The notes below the pieces were generated by a model. It searched no databases, had not been told where the DNA came from, and saw only the letters and a list, made by a program, of their open reading frames with translations. A program made the translations under genes and the position numbers. From Aquatica leii (Eukaryota > Arthropoda > Insecta > Coleoptera > Lampyridae), in the NCBI GenBank assembly GCA_035610365.1, contig CM069433.1, positions 172,748,882-172,812,881 of the forward strand: a stretch of DNA of 64,000 nucleotides, in the 5' to 3' direction. This document shows, in pieces, positions 12,818 through 24,361 of the stretch. Each line of letters opens with the position of its first letter. The first letter of the stretch is position 1.

Positions 12818-13264
12818 ATGTGTTCAAATAGGATCCGTTGCTTTAATTGGTTTGGATTGAATCATTATGCTACAGTTTGTCCGAAGCCGATACGTGAACG
12901 ATGTTGCTGTTTTTTTTGTGGGCCAAGAGATCATCAAGTTCAACAATGTCCTCGTCAAGAAGGAAGAGAGAAGGCGACAAAGAGGGTCAACGCTGATAGC
13001 ACTACGCACATTATTCAGGTACCAATTAATATCACTCCGGCGTATTCTTTACCAATATCCGTTTACTTAGATAATAACACAAGTTGTATAAATGTAAATG
13101 CGTTAATTGACTCAGGTAGTGGAATTTCTATTATAAAAAAATCATTGCTGCCTCTCTCACGTACATTAAGTAGTCCAGTAAACTTGCACTCATTAACTGA
13201 TATTAACAGTTCAAAATTAGAAGTTTTAGGTGCTGTTAAAACCTTAGTTATGTTTGAAAGTTGA
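12818..13264 (+). pseudogene. Gypsy copy A nucleocapsid and protease
   Basis: Two zinc knuckles lie at the N-terminus. The first reads CFNWFGLNHYATVC, where the second zinc-binding cysteine is replaced by tryptophan. The second, CFFCGPRDHQVQQC, keeps the CX2CX4HX4C pattern. About 60 residues on, NALIDSGSGISIIKK is an aspartic protease active site (DSG for the usual DTG) of the retropepsin type. The frame stops at 13264. The protease continues in degraded form to about 13430. Confidence 0.75.
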
Positions 13265-13486
13265 AAATTTAAAATTGATTTTTATGTAGTACCTGATTAT
13301 ACTATGCCACCTGATTGTTTATCAGGTAGGGTAGCTTTGAATAATGCTGATTTAGATATTACTTTTTCAAATAGCAACGATTATATTAATCAAAAGCTTA
13401 TAAAAGAAAACGATTTTTTAAGAACGTAGAAAGTATTGTTAATGCATTCAGACAAAGCGGAGGAAAATTTAGGTATCTAAGAAAAT

Positions 13487-14400
13487 TTGGATATTGATAA
13501 AAGTGTAGATTTATTAACACAGCAAGCAGTTAGAAAAGTTCTTTATGATAATTATGTTTTTCCAGTTAGAAAAGAGAAACCCGCAATAGATTATAAGATA
13601 AAAATTAGCCTTAAATTAGATCAGGCACCATTTTTTTATCGCCCTAAAAGATTTTCTCATTATAAGTATGAGGAGACGTCAGAAATCATTAGTGAATTAT
13701 TACAACAAAATACTATTAAACCTTCCCATTCAGAGTATGCATCGCGAATCGTGTTGATTAGGGAAAAGAAGGGAATGAGACGTATGTGTGTAGATTTCAG
13801 ACAGCTAAACAGTATGGTGTTAAGAGACAATTTTGCAATACTCATAATTCAAGAGCAATTAGATAAACTCAAGAAAAAACTATATTTTACGCAACTAGAC
13901 CTGAAGAACGCATTCTACCACATTAAGACGCATTCCAATTTCATTAAATATTTGTCTTTCGTTACTCCGACGGCACAGTATGAGTTTACAAGAGTACCTT
14001 TTGGATATTGTAACAGCCCAAGTGTGTTTATGCATTTGATTAGTGTAGTATCCTCAGTAGTAACACAGCTTTAGCTGTAGGAAAAAGGTTGCTAACTTCA
14101 CACGGAAGAAAATGGTTGCGTTACTTTCAAAGTTACTTTTTGTAGTGTATTAGAATAATGTATATGTAAGATGATAAAGGACAAAATAAACGATATAACA
14201 AATGTGGAACAATTACAACAATTAGTATTTTACGATTTATTGCAAGTCTGCGAAATTCTTATATACATCGACGATTTGTTAGTGGCAACACCTTAAGATT
14301 TTGGAAAAGGTTTACAAGTTATTAGTTGACAAATTGTTAGAGCTGCGACTAGACATTTAAAAAAAAAGAAATAAAATATTTAGGCTATTTAGTGAATGCC
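13487..14400 (+). pseudogene. Gypsy copy A reverse transcriptase
   Basis: The open part (13487-14074) has the RT blocks SEYASRIVLIREKKG, MCVDFRQLNSMV, FTQLDLKNAFYHI and FTRVPFGYCNSPSVF in the right order. The frame is then lost, and about 190 nt later the catalytic YIDDLLVATP appears near 14261. The gap between blocks is longer than usual, so a small insertion is likely. Degraded thumb sequence continues to about 14400 (IKYLGYLVNA-like in shifted frames). Confidence 0.8.
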
Positions 14401-14430
14401 AAAGGTATTAGTCCCAGTCCACACTGTTAG

Positions 14431-15300
14431 GGCTGTAATCGAGCTCTGGCGTTGTTTTCTCCAACGGCTGATACAAAATTGCCCTGCGATGCCATCGCGT
14501 TAGGTTATGGTTTGATTACGCTACAAAAGCAAAAAGATGGTTGTTTGAATCCCATGTTCTACTTCAGCAAACGAACAACAGATGTGGAAGCTCGTTACCA
14601 TAGCTATGATCTAGAATGTTTGAGTGTTATATATGCAATTAAACGGTTCCACATATGTATATCTGTAAAGCAAACCGTTTAAGATAGTCACAGACTGCGA
14701 TAGCTTTTGATTGACTTTAAGCAAGAAGGTCGTTAGTCCCCGAATTATGAGTTGGGCGTTATTCTTGGAAGACTATAATTATACCACAATGCACAGGTCA
14801 AATTCACGCATGCGTCATGTGAATGCTTTGAGTCGGTGTCACAATATTTTAATTCAAGAAGGTAACACTTTAGAACAAGTGTTGGCCATAAAACAGCAGA
14901 ACACTAAAAAAGTTAGAAGGGTGAGAAATCTGTTATAGAGAGCGTCGTTAGCATCTTTTGAATTACGTGATGGATTAGCGTACCGAAAGATCAAAGAAAA
15001 TCTGTTAATTTATGTACTTAAGAATATGATTGCTAACGTCATTAGAACTTGTCACAACTGTATGAGTGTTATATAGGCACCGAGAAGAGTTGTAAAATGA
15101 TTCAGAGAACGTATACGTTTAAAAATGATTTCAGAGCCGATATTACCAATAAGATAGTGTCTTGCCGATGCTCTAGTTATTGATCTTTTTTTTGCTTCTT
15201 CAACGGGACAGTTACTCGGGTTAAGCGTGCAAACTGGAAGGATACCCGATAGTGCTACGACAATTTATGAAATTGCTATAATCCTGCTCTGAGACTTTAG
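14431..15300 (+). pseudogene. Gypsy copy A RNase H and integrase N-terminus
   Basis: The piece 14452-14682 has CDAIALGYGLITLQKQ, FYFSKRTTDVEARYHSYDLE and LSVIYAIKRF, the RNase H domain of Gypsy polyproteins. The piece 14711-14938 has SWALFLEDYNYTTMHR and MRHVNALSRC, matching the -HR-G-x-N-x-x-ADALSR connection. From about 14940 LRDGLAYRKI and NVIRTCHNC correspond to the zinc-binding start of integrase. The catalytic core is not recognisable. Several stops separate the pieces. Confidence 0.75.
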
Positions 15301-15513
15301 AGAAAATAACCACCGGTTGTGTTAAACTCAAAATTTGTACTCCACATTAAAGAGTACGCGAGAGAGTAATATCGTTTTAATAAAAAACAAACAGAAATTA
15401 AAGTGATTTTTTTTTGTTTTGTACACTTCTATCTCTATTATAAGTTAAAACTATTTCAAAATAATTTGAAAACAATTAATCACATTTCAAATTACAGCAC
15501 CTTTTGTTAATCA

Positions 15514-16700
15514 CCAGGGACCTAGACCGACCGATATAAAACCGAAAACCGGACCGAAGCCGGTATTTTTAATTGGACCGAAACCGGAACCGAAACCAAG
15601 ATTTGTTGAAGTTAAATTTATCAAACCAGACCGGAACCGTTATAACCGAATGATAACAATATCCGAAATTCAGAAAAATAAATAAATAAATGTTTATTTG
15701 TTAGAAAGCAGGTGAAATCATAGCAACAATACAAGCAAAAAATGTCAAAATAAAATTGTTTATAAAACGTATAAAAAAATCAACACACCATTAATAAAAA
15801 GAAAACAAAATAACGTTATGATGTTTAATTCACTGTGCTCAAGAACTACATAATTCTTTTTAGAAATTTGCTAACACTGAAAATAAATACAAAATAACGT
15901 TATCACATAAGACGTAGTTAACTTAAGTTGTTATTCTAAGAATTTTTACAGATGTTTAAAATGATAACGTTACGTAGGTCAGTCAAAATACTTGAATAAA
16001 TTAATAAGACCGCAATAATAAAGCTAAATAAGTAAAACTATTTTTAGAATACAATGATAAAAGTATTCACTATAAACAAACAATCATGTTGTTAAAATTC
16101 AGCAAAAAAATTAACGCATAGAAACGAAAAAATGGTTGATTATTATTTATTGTAATTATTTTATTAACTATTTATTTTATAGATGATTGAGAATTTAAAA
16201 AAAATGAACACAATACGTTTTAAAATACAAAGTTCTCAGAATTTACCCCATAGTTCAAGTCAACAGTCAATCTCTACTTATTGAAGTAGTAAGGACCGGT
16301 CTAAAAACTTTAATTACAAATATCTCGAAAATCGGCCACTTTACATCAAATCTTTAAAGAAAAAATTCCTTCGAGTTTGTAGTTGATTAACAGAAACAAA
16401 CGTGAAATGAGTTATATTTCCTGTCATTTCTATAGTCAAAACATAATAGACAAAATGACGATAACACAAACTGATGACTGGTCATAAGATAAAGTAACCT
16501 TTTAAACGAATGAATTTTGGGTGTACAATACATATGATGAGTACACGTTTATATAGAAAGAAAGGCCATAACAATAATTTTTTCTTTTAAATATGCCGTT
16601 GAATTACTGGAACCAAAAAAACCGAAGAATACAAAAAAAAAGAACCGGACCGTTTGTGTCTATAGGAACCTAAACCGGAACCCAAACCGTTAAAAAAATT
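15514..16700. repeat. unit bounded by CCGGAACCG-type motifs in direct orientation
   Basis: The left end (15514-15660) begins CAGGGACCTAGACCG and is rich in ACCGGACCG, CCGAAACCGG and AACCG motifs. The same motifs in the same orientation return at 16600-16695. Between them is plain AT-rich sequence without ORFs. CAGGG would suit a hAT-like terminus, but the motif-rich ends are direct, not inverted, so the element type is unresolved. Confidence 0.45.
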
Positions 16701-16779
16701 GCAAACTTTTTCCCGAGTGGGACACCTTGTCAAATGAGGATGATAACTTAACGTTATTTCTTACTTAAACTATAATTTC

Positions 16780-17340
16780 GTTTTGGAATTTGTCTCTAAG
16801 GCTGTAACGATACGAATCCAGTAATGCGATTTTTAGGAAATTGACAGTAATTGTTCGAAAATTGCGCGTGGACTTTCACCCTATCGTAGATCTCCACCAA
16901 ATCCGGAACGATGCGCACGGTGATCCCCGCTACAAAGGCAGCCAAGCGAAACCAACGGGGTGTATAAAGGCGTCCACGCGAGCTTAGAAGAAGATTACTT
17001 AGCCTTCTCCTCCGAGATGCGTTTCCAGAAACTTCTCTCTTCCGAGAAACCTTTGCTAAACCGAACCTGATTGTTACTTTTGTGTTTTGTCGACAACCGC
17101 TATTACCTGGACTACTCGAACGACCTGTTGATTGATTAACTCCGACTACGCTGCAATTCACCTAGACTTGTTTCATTTCGTTCATCACTCATTCATTAAA
17201 ATCATCGTCACCGCCACGAACATCATTCAGAGTAAGTGCAAAATTTGTAAAGTCGTGTATCGGTTTGTTCCTGTTGGAGGTGTTAATACTCCGGAGGTTA
17301 GGTATACTCCTAACCCGAGCATTAGCACTAATTAATCCAA
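16780..17340 (+). promoter_or_regulatory. GC-richer block with TATA box and splice-donor-like site
   Basis: Within very AT-rich surroundings, this block has balanced base composition. GTGTATAAAGGC near 16959 is a good TATA box. About 260 nt downstream AGAGTAAGTG (about 17229) could be a splice donor. The leader between them has no long + strand ORF. The minus-strand frame 16796-17161 is probably a by-product of the composition. It could be the LTR/leader of an unrecognised retroelement or a first non-coding exon of a host gene. Confidence 0.3.
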
Positions 17341-17347
17341 TTTCCTA

Positions 17348-17464
17348 GTGGTTACATAAAGGCCCTTGTTTAAAGTTTTTGATCTTTTTGTGGTTGGGTA
17401 AGCCCGGCTCAAAGATTTAACAATTAAAAGAAAAGAACCATTGTCAAGAACTTTATGTAACTGG
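17348..17464. mobile_element. short MITE-like foldback with GTTACATAAAG ends
   Basis: GTTACATAAAGGCCCTTG at 17351 faces CAAGAACTTTATGTAAC ending at 17461. The ends share GTTACATAAA with the Harbinger-type MITE at 48.8 kb, so it may be a shortened relative. No clear target duplication was found. Confidence 0.5.
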
Positions 17465-17835
17465 AGGAGCTATAAACAAACAGCTACCGTAAAACTTTAA
17501 TTAGTAACGCGCCGTGGAATCATATTCACCTGATTATTAATTGTGCATTGAATTTACCTGTCAAGCTTTTCCGAGTTCACCGCATTTATTCAGTTTCATT
17601 TAAAAATCGAATTTAACGTTATTGACCTTGAATTTTTATTCAATCAGAGGTTTTAATTTCATTTTGTGATCCACTCACGATCCACTCAATCAAAAGTTGT
17701 TCGCAGTAGCACCGTCCACCGTCCTGTAAAATTTCATAATTATCGGAGCCGTAATTACTTACTGTTAATGCAATTTTGGAATTAAGAAACAAGAGGTCAA
17801 AGTCCGCCGTCGATTCTTAAAAATTTATTCACTGC

Positions 17836-18063
17836 TTACCTATATGTTTCCTTAACTGCTTTTAATCCCCGTTCTCCCCTAGTTGAAATAAAATGACCAC
17901 ACCTCACACTTAGCCTGGTATTAATTAAAAACCGACAATTTAATAAGGTAATAAAATACGCCATATTAATAATCTGTTGTAGGACTGATAACCGAGTTAA
18001 CGCAACCGCCCATAGATGGTAGCCTTTCCGGACCAAAATAAAAGTACATACAGGGTCAACCAA
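17836..18063 (-). other. unassigned 75-aa ORF
   Basis: The frame shows no motif I recognise. The surrounding 17465-18285 sequence holds no supported gene. Confidence 0.12.
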
Positions 18064-19083
18064 CCAGAAAAGAAATTGTTTCTTGTTTTATTATTGCGTA
18101 ATCGTTTGTTAATTATTTGAATTATTTTATTTTATCCGTTATTATTATATTATTACGATTTATTTTTGTATTCGTTTGTAATAACAAGTATATGCATTGT
18201 AAGTCAACAATTATTTACTACAATCTCCACTTAGCTACCCGAAGCACCTGAAAGATAAAGCACCACCCATCCAGAGGGGTGGTACAAGGCAGTGATTCCC
18301 AAAGTGGTCTACATCAACCCCAGGGGTCTATGACAACCTGCAAGGGTTCTACGTTAGCGAAAAAAAAATTTGAGGGTCCATGAAATGAAAATGGGGGTCC
18401 ACGATAGTGGATCTCAACATACACTAATAGTACCTATTTACTTACATTATGCTATCTTATAATATAAAGACATATACATTATTTATAAAAGTACCTATAA
18501 AATAAAAAAAATATTATATATGTTTATAAGATTGTGTAAATTGTAGGATGTAGGCATTCGTTTTGTGGTCGCAATACATTTTGGAGTTGTAAAAACCTGC
18601 ACATAATGATATACCAGTATATCATGTGGCACATATTATTATAATATTATAAATAATTGTACCATGCAATGGAATTCAATAAATAAATAATAAATAAAAA
18701 TAAAAAATAATAAATAATAAAATCATCTTGTTACAAGCATACGCGCAGTCTCAGAGCTTTGCGAACTTGCACTGACTTGTTCAATTCGTCAATCGTCAAT
18801 CTTGAAAAGAAAAGTGCTAAGAAATTATTTAAAAAAATATAAACTGCTAGTTTATCACACAAATTATAGTGAATCAGTGTTATTTTGTTTGAGCGTGCCG
18901 GTGAAAAGTAAGTACATTATTTTTTATCAAATTTTAGTTTTATACTCGTAATTAGCAAAGATAGATAAATTACGCCCATCATGACTTCAGTTATTAGTAC
19001 TTTAATACTCAAATCATCCAAAATTACACGAGTACTCCTCAATAGTTTTTTTTTCAAAGTTTTAGCAATCGTTATTATAATTA

Positions 19084-19551
19084 TAGTGCAATATCCATAA
19101 TCCGAACTAATTGCCGCAAGGAGATGTTTGGATTATGGAATGTTTTCGGAAATATCTAAAAAAGTCAACTGTACATACATATTACGTATGTATTTTATTA
19201 TTAATATACAATATGTTACCACCTTGAAAGATAAATTAAGAAAATAAGAAATCCACAACTGTACAGCTGCGTGTGTTTTGAAGAATTTCCAATACACATA
19301 TACATATATTTTGGAATTAAACTACATATTTTGGCCAGTCACATAAATAAATATGTAAGTGTGTCAATATTTACTTATTAACGACCTTCTCAGGCATTTA
19401 TTATTCTTTTATAAATACATATATCTTTCCAAATAAATTCACAAAAAAAGTAAAAAAAATGTACTTTTGTCCATTGGTCGTTACACTGTAGGCCAGTTCG
19501 GATTACTGGAATGTTCGGATTACGGAAGTTCGGATTATGGATATTGCACTG
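19084..19551. mobile_element. pogo/Tigger-type MITE with 23-bp perfect TIRs
   Basis: AGTGCAATATCCATAATCC at 19085 with following GAAC is the exact reverse complement of the sequence ending at 19550. The outermost base would be C, giving CAGTG..., as in pogo/Tigger ends. TA flanks both sides (19082-19083 and 19552-19553). Inside the right end GTTCGGATTAYGGAA occurs three times. No ORF of note. It is nested in the hAT element. Confidence 0.8.
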
Positions 19552-19711
19552 TACATACTTCTCTATATTAAAATTAAAATTTTGTATTATTGCTAAAGTG
19601 GAACCAGTGAGTTTTTACACATGAGAGTCGAATGTACGTAAAGATAAATCGCATAATTTGTTATTATTATTATTATTCGTTGTATAATATTTTATTTAAA
19701 CATTTTTTGTC

Positions 19712-20950
19712 ATGTTACTTGTTTTACAAAAACCTGCATCTGATATCGTTCAAAAAATTCCCTTAAGCAATAATACTGTTGAAAGACGTATTGATGAAAT
19801 GAGTTCTGATATTGAAAGCTTCTTGTGCAATTATTTGCAAACGACCCATTTCTCTATACAACTGGACGAGTCAACTTTACCGGGTAATGCAGCATTATTA
19901 TTGGCATATGTTAGTTTTATTATGAATCAAGAAATCTACGAAGAACTGCTCTTCGCAAGAACTTTGACAACCGACACTAAAGGTGAATCAATATTTCATG
20001 TTTTGAAGGATTACTTAATTGAAAAAGCAATCCCTTTATCAAATATAATATCAGTAGCTACAGATAGAGCACCTGCCATGGTTGGACGTTATCGTGGATT
20101 TATAAGCTATTTAAAACAAAATGTGTCAGGGGTGTTAACAATACATTGCCTCATCCATCGACAACATTTAGTTGCTAAAAATTTGAGTGTCAGAGTGCAT
20201 GAATCTCTTCAATTAGTCATTGATGCAGTAAACCGAATCCGAAGCAACGCGTTGAATACGCGGTTATTTGCGCAGTTGTGGGAAGAAAATGACGAACACT
20301 TTCATCAATTAATCCTTTACACTGAAGTACGCTGACTGTCAAAAGTCTTATGCTTGACAAGACTTTTTGCATGTTTTGAGACTATTTTATAATTTCTGGA
20401 TACTAAAGATAGAATTTTAAAAGACAATTTAATGAAGTGGAAAACAGACATCGTCTATGTAGCCGATTTGTTTACAAAATTTAATATGGTTAATTTGCAG
20501 TTACAAGGCGACAGTCTAAATTTGATTAAAACAAAGTCCATCTTATCAGCGTTTCTTGCCAAAGTTAAACTAATGAAGCAAAATATTGGACGCGGCGAAT
20601 TTTCCCAGTTACCCAATTTGTCACAGACACACTGCCAGGAAAACGACGTTTTAACCTACGTTCAACATTTAAATGCCCTCTAATTAAATTTTGAAACTAG
20701 GTTTGAGGATTTTTTGACTATGGTAATACCACCGTAGATAATTAACCCATATGGTGACATAGAAGAAACGAATGTCATAATACAAGAGGAACTGTTTGAA
20801 CTAAGTACAAACGAAGAAGTTAAGGTTCAGTTTAAAAACGGATATCAGCAATTCTGGCTGCAAAATAACATACCCGTTACTTATCCCGTATTATGGAATG
20901 TAGCGAGGAAATTTTTAATTTATTTAAATAGATTAATTTTGCCCACAGAT
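19712..20950 (+). pseudogene. hAT transposase (ZBED5-like) lacking N-terminus
   Basis: The first frame (19712-20335) includes FSIQLDESTLPGNAALLLAY, ATDRAPAMVGRYRGF and LTIHCLIHRQHLVAKNL. These are the D-E-S, TD-x-A-x-x-M-x-G and H-C-x-x-H-R landmarks of the catalytic domain in ZBED5/FAM200-like proteins. After a stop the frame resumes as 20432-20683 (FTKFNMVNLQLQG, the FxxLNxLNxxLQG motif) and continues in shifted frame to about 20950. It ends before the FPSTYLCE-type dimerisation motif, immediately followed by the start codon of copy 2. Several stops make it inactive. Confidence 0.85.
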
Positions 20951-20956
20951 GAATGA

Positions 20957-21690
20957 CGCCATGTCCGAATATAAAAAGAAAAGTACAGTGTTGATTATTT
21001 GAAACTTGGTTTCATTCCATCATTGTCGGACAAACAATTGCCTATGTGCCTTTTATGCAAGAAAGTTTTGGGCAATGACGTATGAAACCATCTAAGCCGC
21101 AGGATCATCTGAAAAGATATCACCCTGATAAAACAGATACAGAATTGAATATTTTCAAACACTCAAAGATAAACTTCAGAATAGACCCACCCTGGACAGA
21201 ATGTTCGCTTCGACGTCACAAAGAAACGATGATGGTTTGCGGGCGTCTTACAATATCTCGCTACTTATAGCAAAATCCGGAAAACCGCATACTATCGAAG
21301 AGAAGTTAATTTTGTCAGCCGTTGAAGCGGTTTTAAAAACTGTTTTACAAAAACCTGTATCTGATATTCAAAAAATTCCCTTAAGCAACAATACTGTTGA
21401 AATACGTATTGATGAATTGAGTTCTGATATTGAAAGCTTTTTGTGTAATTATTTGCAAACGACCTATACTATACTATACTACTGGACGAGTCAACTTTAC
21501 CAGGTAATGCAGCATTATTATTGGCATATGTTCGTTTTATTATGAATCAAGAAATCTACTAAGAACTGCTCTTTGCAAGAACTTTGACAACCGACACTAA
21601 AGGTGAATCAATATTTCATGTTTTGAAAGATTACTTAATTGAAAAAGCAATCCATTTATCAAAAATACAAAATTGACGCCAAATGTTGAT
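20957..21690 (+). pseudogene. hAT transposase (ZBED5-like), copy 2, N-terminal half
   Basis: ATG at 20957 begins MSEYKKK. After a frameshift the frame reads VDYLKLGFIPSLSDK, CLLCKKVLGND and DHLKRYHPDKTD, a BED-type zinc finger (CX2C ... HX4H). The frame continues at 21201-21545 with IEEKLILSAVEAVLKTVL and IQKIPLSNNTVEIRIDELSS. From 21330 to 21660 the DNA is near-identical to 19720-20050 of copy 1, so the two are recent relatives. A TATAC repeat expansion at 21466 has destroyed the DES motif region. The copy stops at about 21680 in unrelated sequence. Confidence 0.8.
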
Positions 21691-21892
21691 AATTTATTAT
21701 TTTGCATCAGGTTCATCCTTCTCACTAAAAACATTTACTTATTGCTTAGTTTATTTTATGTTTATTTTATGTTACGTATCTTTTATATAACAGATACAAA
21801 ATTTTATTTTAAGTAGTTTTAACTTAATTTCATTTACTAAATGTGTTTTTACTTTAAGTTTTTAACACTAAGCTTCACTACAGTTAGAAATT

Positions 21893-23790
21893 TATTTATT
21901 TATTTATTTTACGGGCAAAATGCCCAATTTACAATAATATTAAACAATTAATTTAATAGTGTAAGACAGTTATTAAGTAATCGTTAACTATAAACACATA
22001 ACTACAGACACAAAAGTACATAATAAAGTAAAAATAATAAAATTTGAAAAAGAGTTCTACATAGTAACACAGCAAACAAGCAAAAGAGACAATAATTTAT
22101 GGAAAAATTAATCTAAGTACAAATTTTTTGTTGGAGAGGCAAGAAATATATCATAATCGATGCTAGGCAATTTATTTTACTTTCTAGGAATACGGCATAT
22201 TGGAGAATGGTAACTATAATTATTTTTCTTATATTCAATATTGAAAGACTTTATATTACGTCTGTTGTATTTAAGAACATTCAAATTTATTTTACTTAGT
22301 AAGTGAGAACAATCAATATTATTAGAAACTATGTTGTATAAAAATAAAATATAATTGAAATCTCTCCTAGACTCTAATTTCCTTAATCTTAGATATTGCC
22401 TAATTTTATCACATTTCCCTATCACATGATTTTGACTTAAATTATATTGACAAAAACGTAGAAACTTATTTTGAACTTTTTCAATTTGGTAACATTGGGA
22501 TTTTTTGTAAGGACACCACACAAGACAACCATATTCAAGGACAGGACGGACTAAAGCACAATACAATACCTTAAACGTATTTACTGTATTATTCACATGG
22601 TTACTGAAAGACAAATCACATGTAATCGTAACTCCTAGATCTACAATGGTATTAACACACTTAAGCCTAACATTAAACAGATCAAAATTTATTTCAGATT
22701 TTCTCTTTTTCCGACTAAAAGAAACATGGTAACATTTATCTAAATTTTAATCAAGCTTATTAGCAGTACACTACAATTCCAACTTTTTAAGTCACTTTTC
22801 ATCAGTTCCACGTCACTTTTACTCCTTATAAGACTAAAAACTTTTAGGTCGTCAGCAAACAACAAGTATTTAGCATAGCAGAATTTACTACCAATGTCAT
22901 TTACAAAGATATTGAAAAGTAAAGGGCCCAATAGGGATCCTTAAGGTACACCTGAAGTAGCAATAAAATCGTCGGAAAGAAAATCTGGAGAAAATTTTAC
23001 TTTTAATCGCCTGTCACTCAAGTAATCACTGAACCAATGCAGTAGAGAGCCACATATATCATAATATTCCAGTTTAGCAATAAGTATAGTATGGTTAACC
23101 TTATCAAACGCCTTACTGAAATCTGTATATACAGATTCTACATCAGCTCCTACCTCGAAAACATCTAGGATATGTTGAGTGTAGATCACAAGGTTGGTAG
23201 AAGTTGAGCGGCCCTTGACGAAACCGTACAGACTTTCCACAATTATATTTCTCATGAGAGCATAATTTCTCTTGTAGTAATTTTTCAAGAATTTTAGGTA
23301 TTGCAGAAAGTATAGTAATGGGACGATAATTTGTTACTACATTTTTATTACCACCCTTATGAATTGGTCGAATGAAAGCTGATTTCCAACACTCAGGAAA
23401 GACTCCCGATTTTAAAGACCAGTTGAAGTGTATTTGAAGTGGATAACTTACGAACATTCTGCAGTTTGTTAGCACAATTGTGGATACTTCATCAAGACCC
23501 ATCGGCTTCTTATTAGTTAATTTTTCTAATGCTTGATATATTTCAAACTGAGTAAACTGAATGAGCGAGATGTCAACTTTAGAGCTAGATTTCTTTTTCA
23601 CCCTTGACTGAACAACATTATCCTTCATAAAGATTGACGAAAAAAATTTAGCAAACAAGTTTGCAATGACGGAACTATCCGAGCTCTCCTCGCCATCAAA
23701 TAGCATTTAAACTAGCGCACTTTCATCCTTTCTAAGGGATTTAAGAATGCGTTTGGATTTACTTTCAAAGAATGCTCAACAGAATTTACA
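21893..23790 (-). mobile_element. 5'-truncated non-LTR retrotransposon (CR1/Jockey group)
   Basis: The 3' end on the minus strand is marked by an (AAATA)-type tail, seen as repeated TTTATTTATT at 21893-21910. The body is a reverse transcriptase followed by a C-terminal extension. The 5' end is lost near 23790, at the linker between endonuclease and RT. It abuts a piggyBac remnant, which suggests insertion into or beside it. Confidence 0.8.
22177..23780 (-). pseudogene. LINE reverse transcriptase, 5'-truncated
   Basis: Read from 23780 downwards, successive frames give ANLFAKFFSSIF, LTNKKPMGLDEVSTIVL, SAFIRPIHKGGNKNVVTNYR, then (next frame) FVKGRSTSTNLVIYTQHI, YTDFSKAFDKVNHTIL and ATSGVP-stop-GSLLGPLLFNIF, and the catalytic FADDLKVFS. 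The piece 22177-22614 is the C-terminal part (LYCALVRPVLEYGCLVWCPY ... VQNKFLRF), well known after the RT of Jockey/CR1 LINEs. At least three frameshifts or stops are visible, one within the GVPQG motif. Confidence 0.85.
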
Positions 23791-24060
23791 AAAAATATGA
23801 AATATGAAAAAAAAGTATGTCAGAAAATTTACGGTCTGATTTGTTTTTAGAGTCCATTACGAAAGTTAAAGACACAATATACTTGAAAATCATATGTATA
23901 TCCTTTCTTTCCACAGTTAATAATTTAATTTCAAATGTATAACTTTTATTGGATATATATTGACAAAAAAGCAAGCTTTCCGAAAAAGGTAGGTACCAGA
24001 GCTTCATCAACACTCAGATAGTCTAATTAGATCTTGAAACAATCTATCTTCCGTCATGTC
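23786..24060 (-). pseudogene. piggyBac-type transposase fragment
   Basis: On the minus strand LSVDEALVP (about 24020) followed by SLLFCQYISNKSYTFEIKLL corresponds to the DDE_Tnp_1_7 stretch around a catalytic aspartate, normally like SVDE-x-M-P-F-RG, then F-x-QY-P-x-K-P-x-K-(F/Y)-GIK. A frameshift separates the two parts. No terminal repeats or TTAA duplication were identified. Confidence 0.65.
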
Positions 24061-24361
24061 TATTACTGATTTTTGTTGCATTTGTGGATGTTCACGTGCT
24101 TTAGAGTGCACATTTTTCTGTATGCTGTGTTTAGCGTAACGGTTTGTTTGTCAACCTAAATCAAATATAATGGTTATTGTTTCATATAATTTTTTATTAT
24201 GCTTACAATAAAACCTATTATATATATTTTATCATAAAATGCACAAAATTAGACATAAAAACCAGAATTTTACTGACTGAATGGAATATCTTGCAAATAT
24301 TTGCTAGACTTGAAATCAATGTTTTCCATATTCTTTATTACTTTGTCAATTGTTTCTTCGA

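Larger units (their letters stand above)
11735..15360 (+). mobile_element. decayed Ty3/Gypsy LTR retrotransposon (copy A)
   Basis: Gag, zinc knuckles, protease, reverse transcriptase, RNase H and the start of integrase follow in the order typical of Ty3/Gypsy. Just before gag, TTCAGAAGTGGGAT (about 11867-11880) matches the sequence after the primer-binding site in many insect Gypsy elements. GTACTAGGGT at 11735 and its complement ACCCTAGTAC at 11854 bracket a stretch that could be the remaining 5' LTR end. No 3' LTR is recognisable after about 15360. Frameshifts and stops occur throughout. Confidence 0.75.
18290..20956 (+). mobile_element. hAT element (ZBED5/Buster-like), copy 1, internally rearranged
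   Basis: CAGTGATTCCCAAAGTGGTCTA at 18290 followed by repeated GGGGTCTATG and GGGTCCATG motifs is the characteristic terminus of hAT elements encoding BED-finger proteins of the ZBED5/SCAND3/FAM200 type. The transposase remnant at 19712-20950 lies on the same strand. The N-terminal part, including the BED finger, is missing. A pogo-type MITE is nested at 19084-19551. The opposite terminus is not recognisable because copy 1 runs straight into the start of copy 2. Confidence 0.7.
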
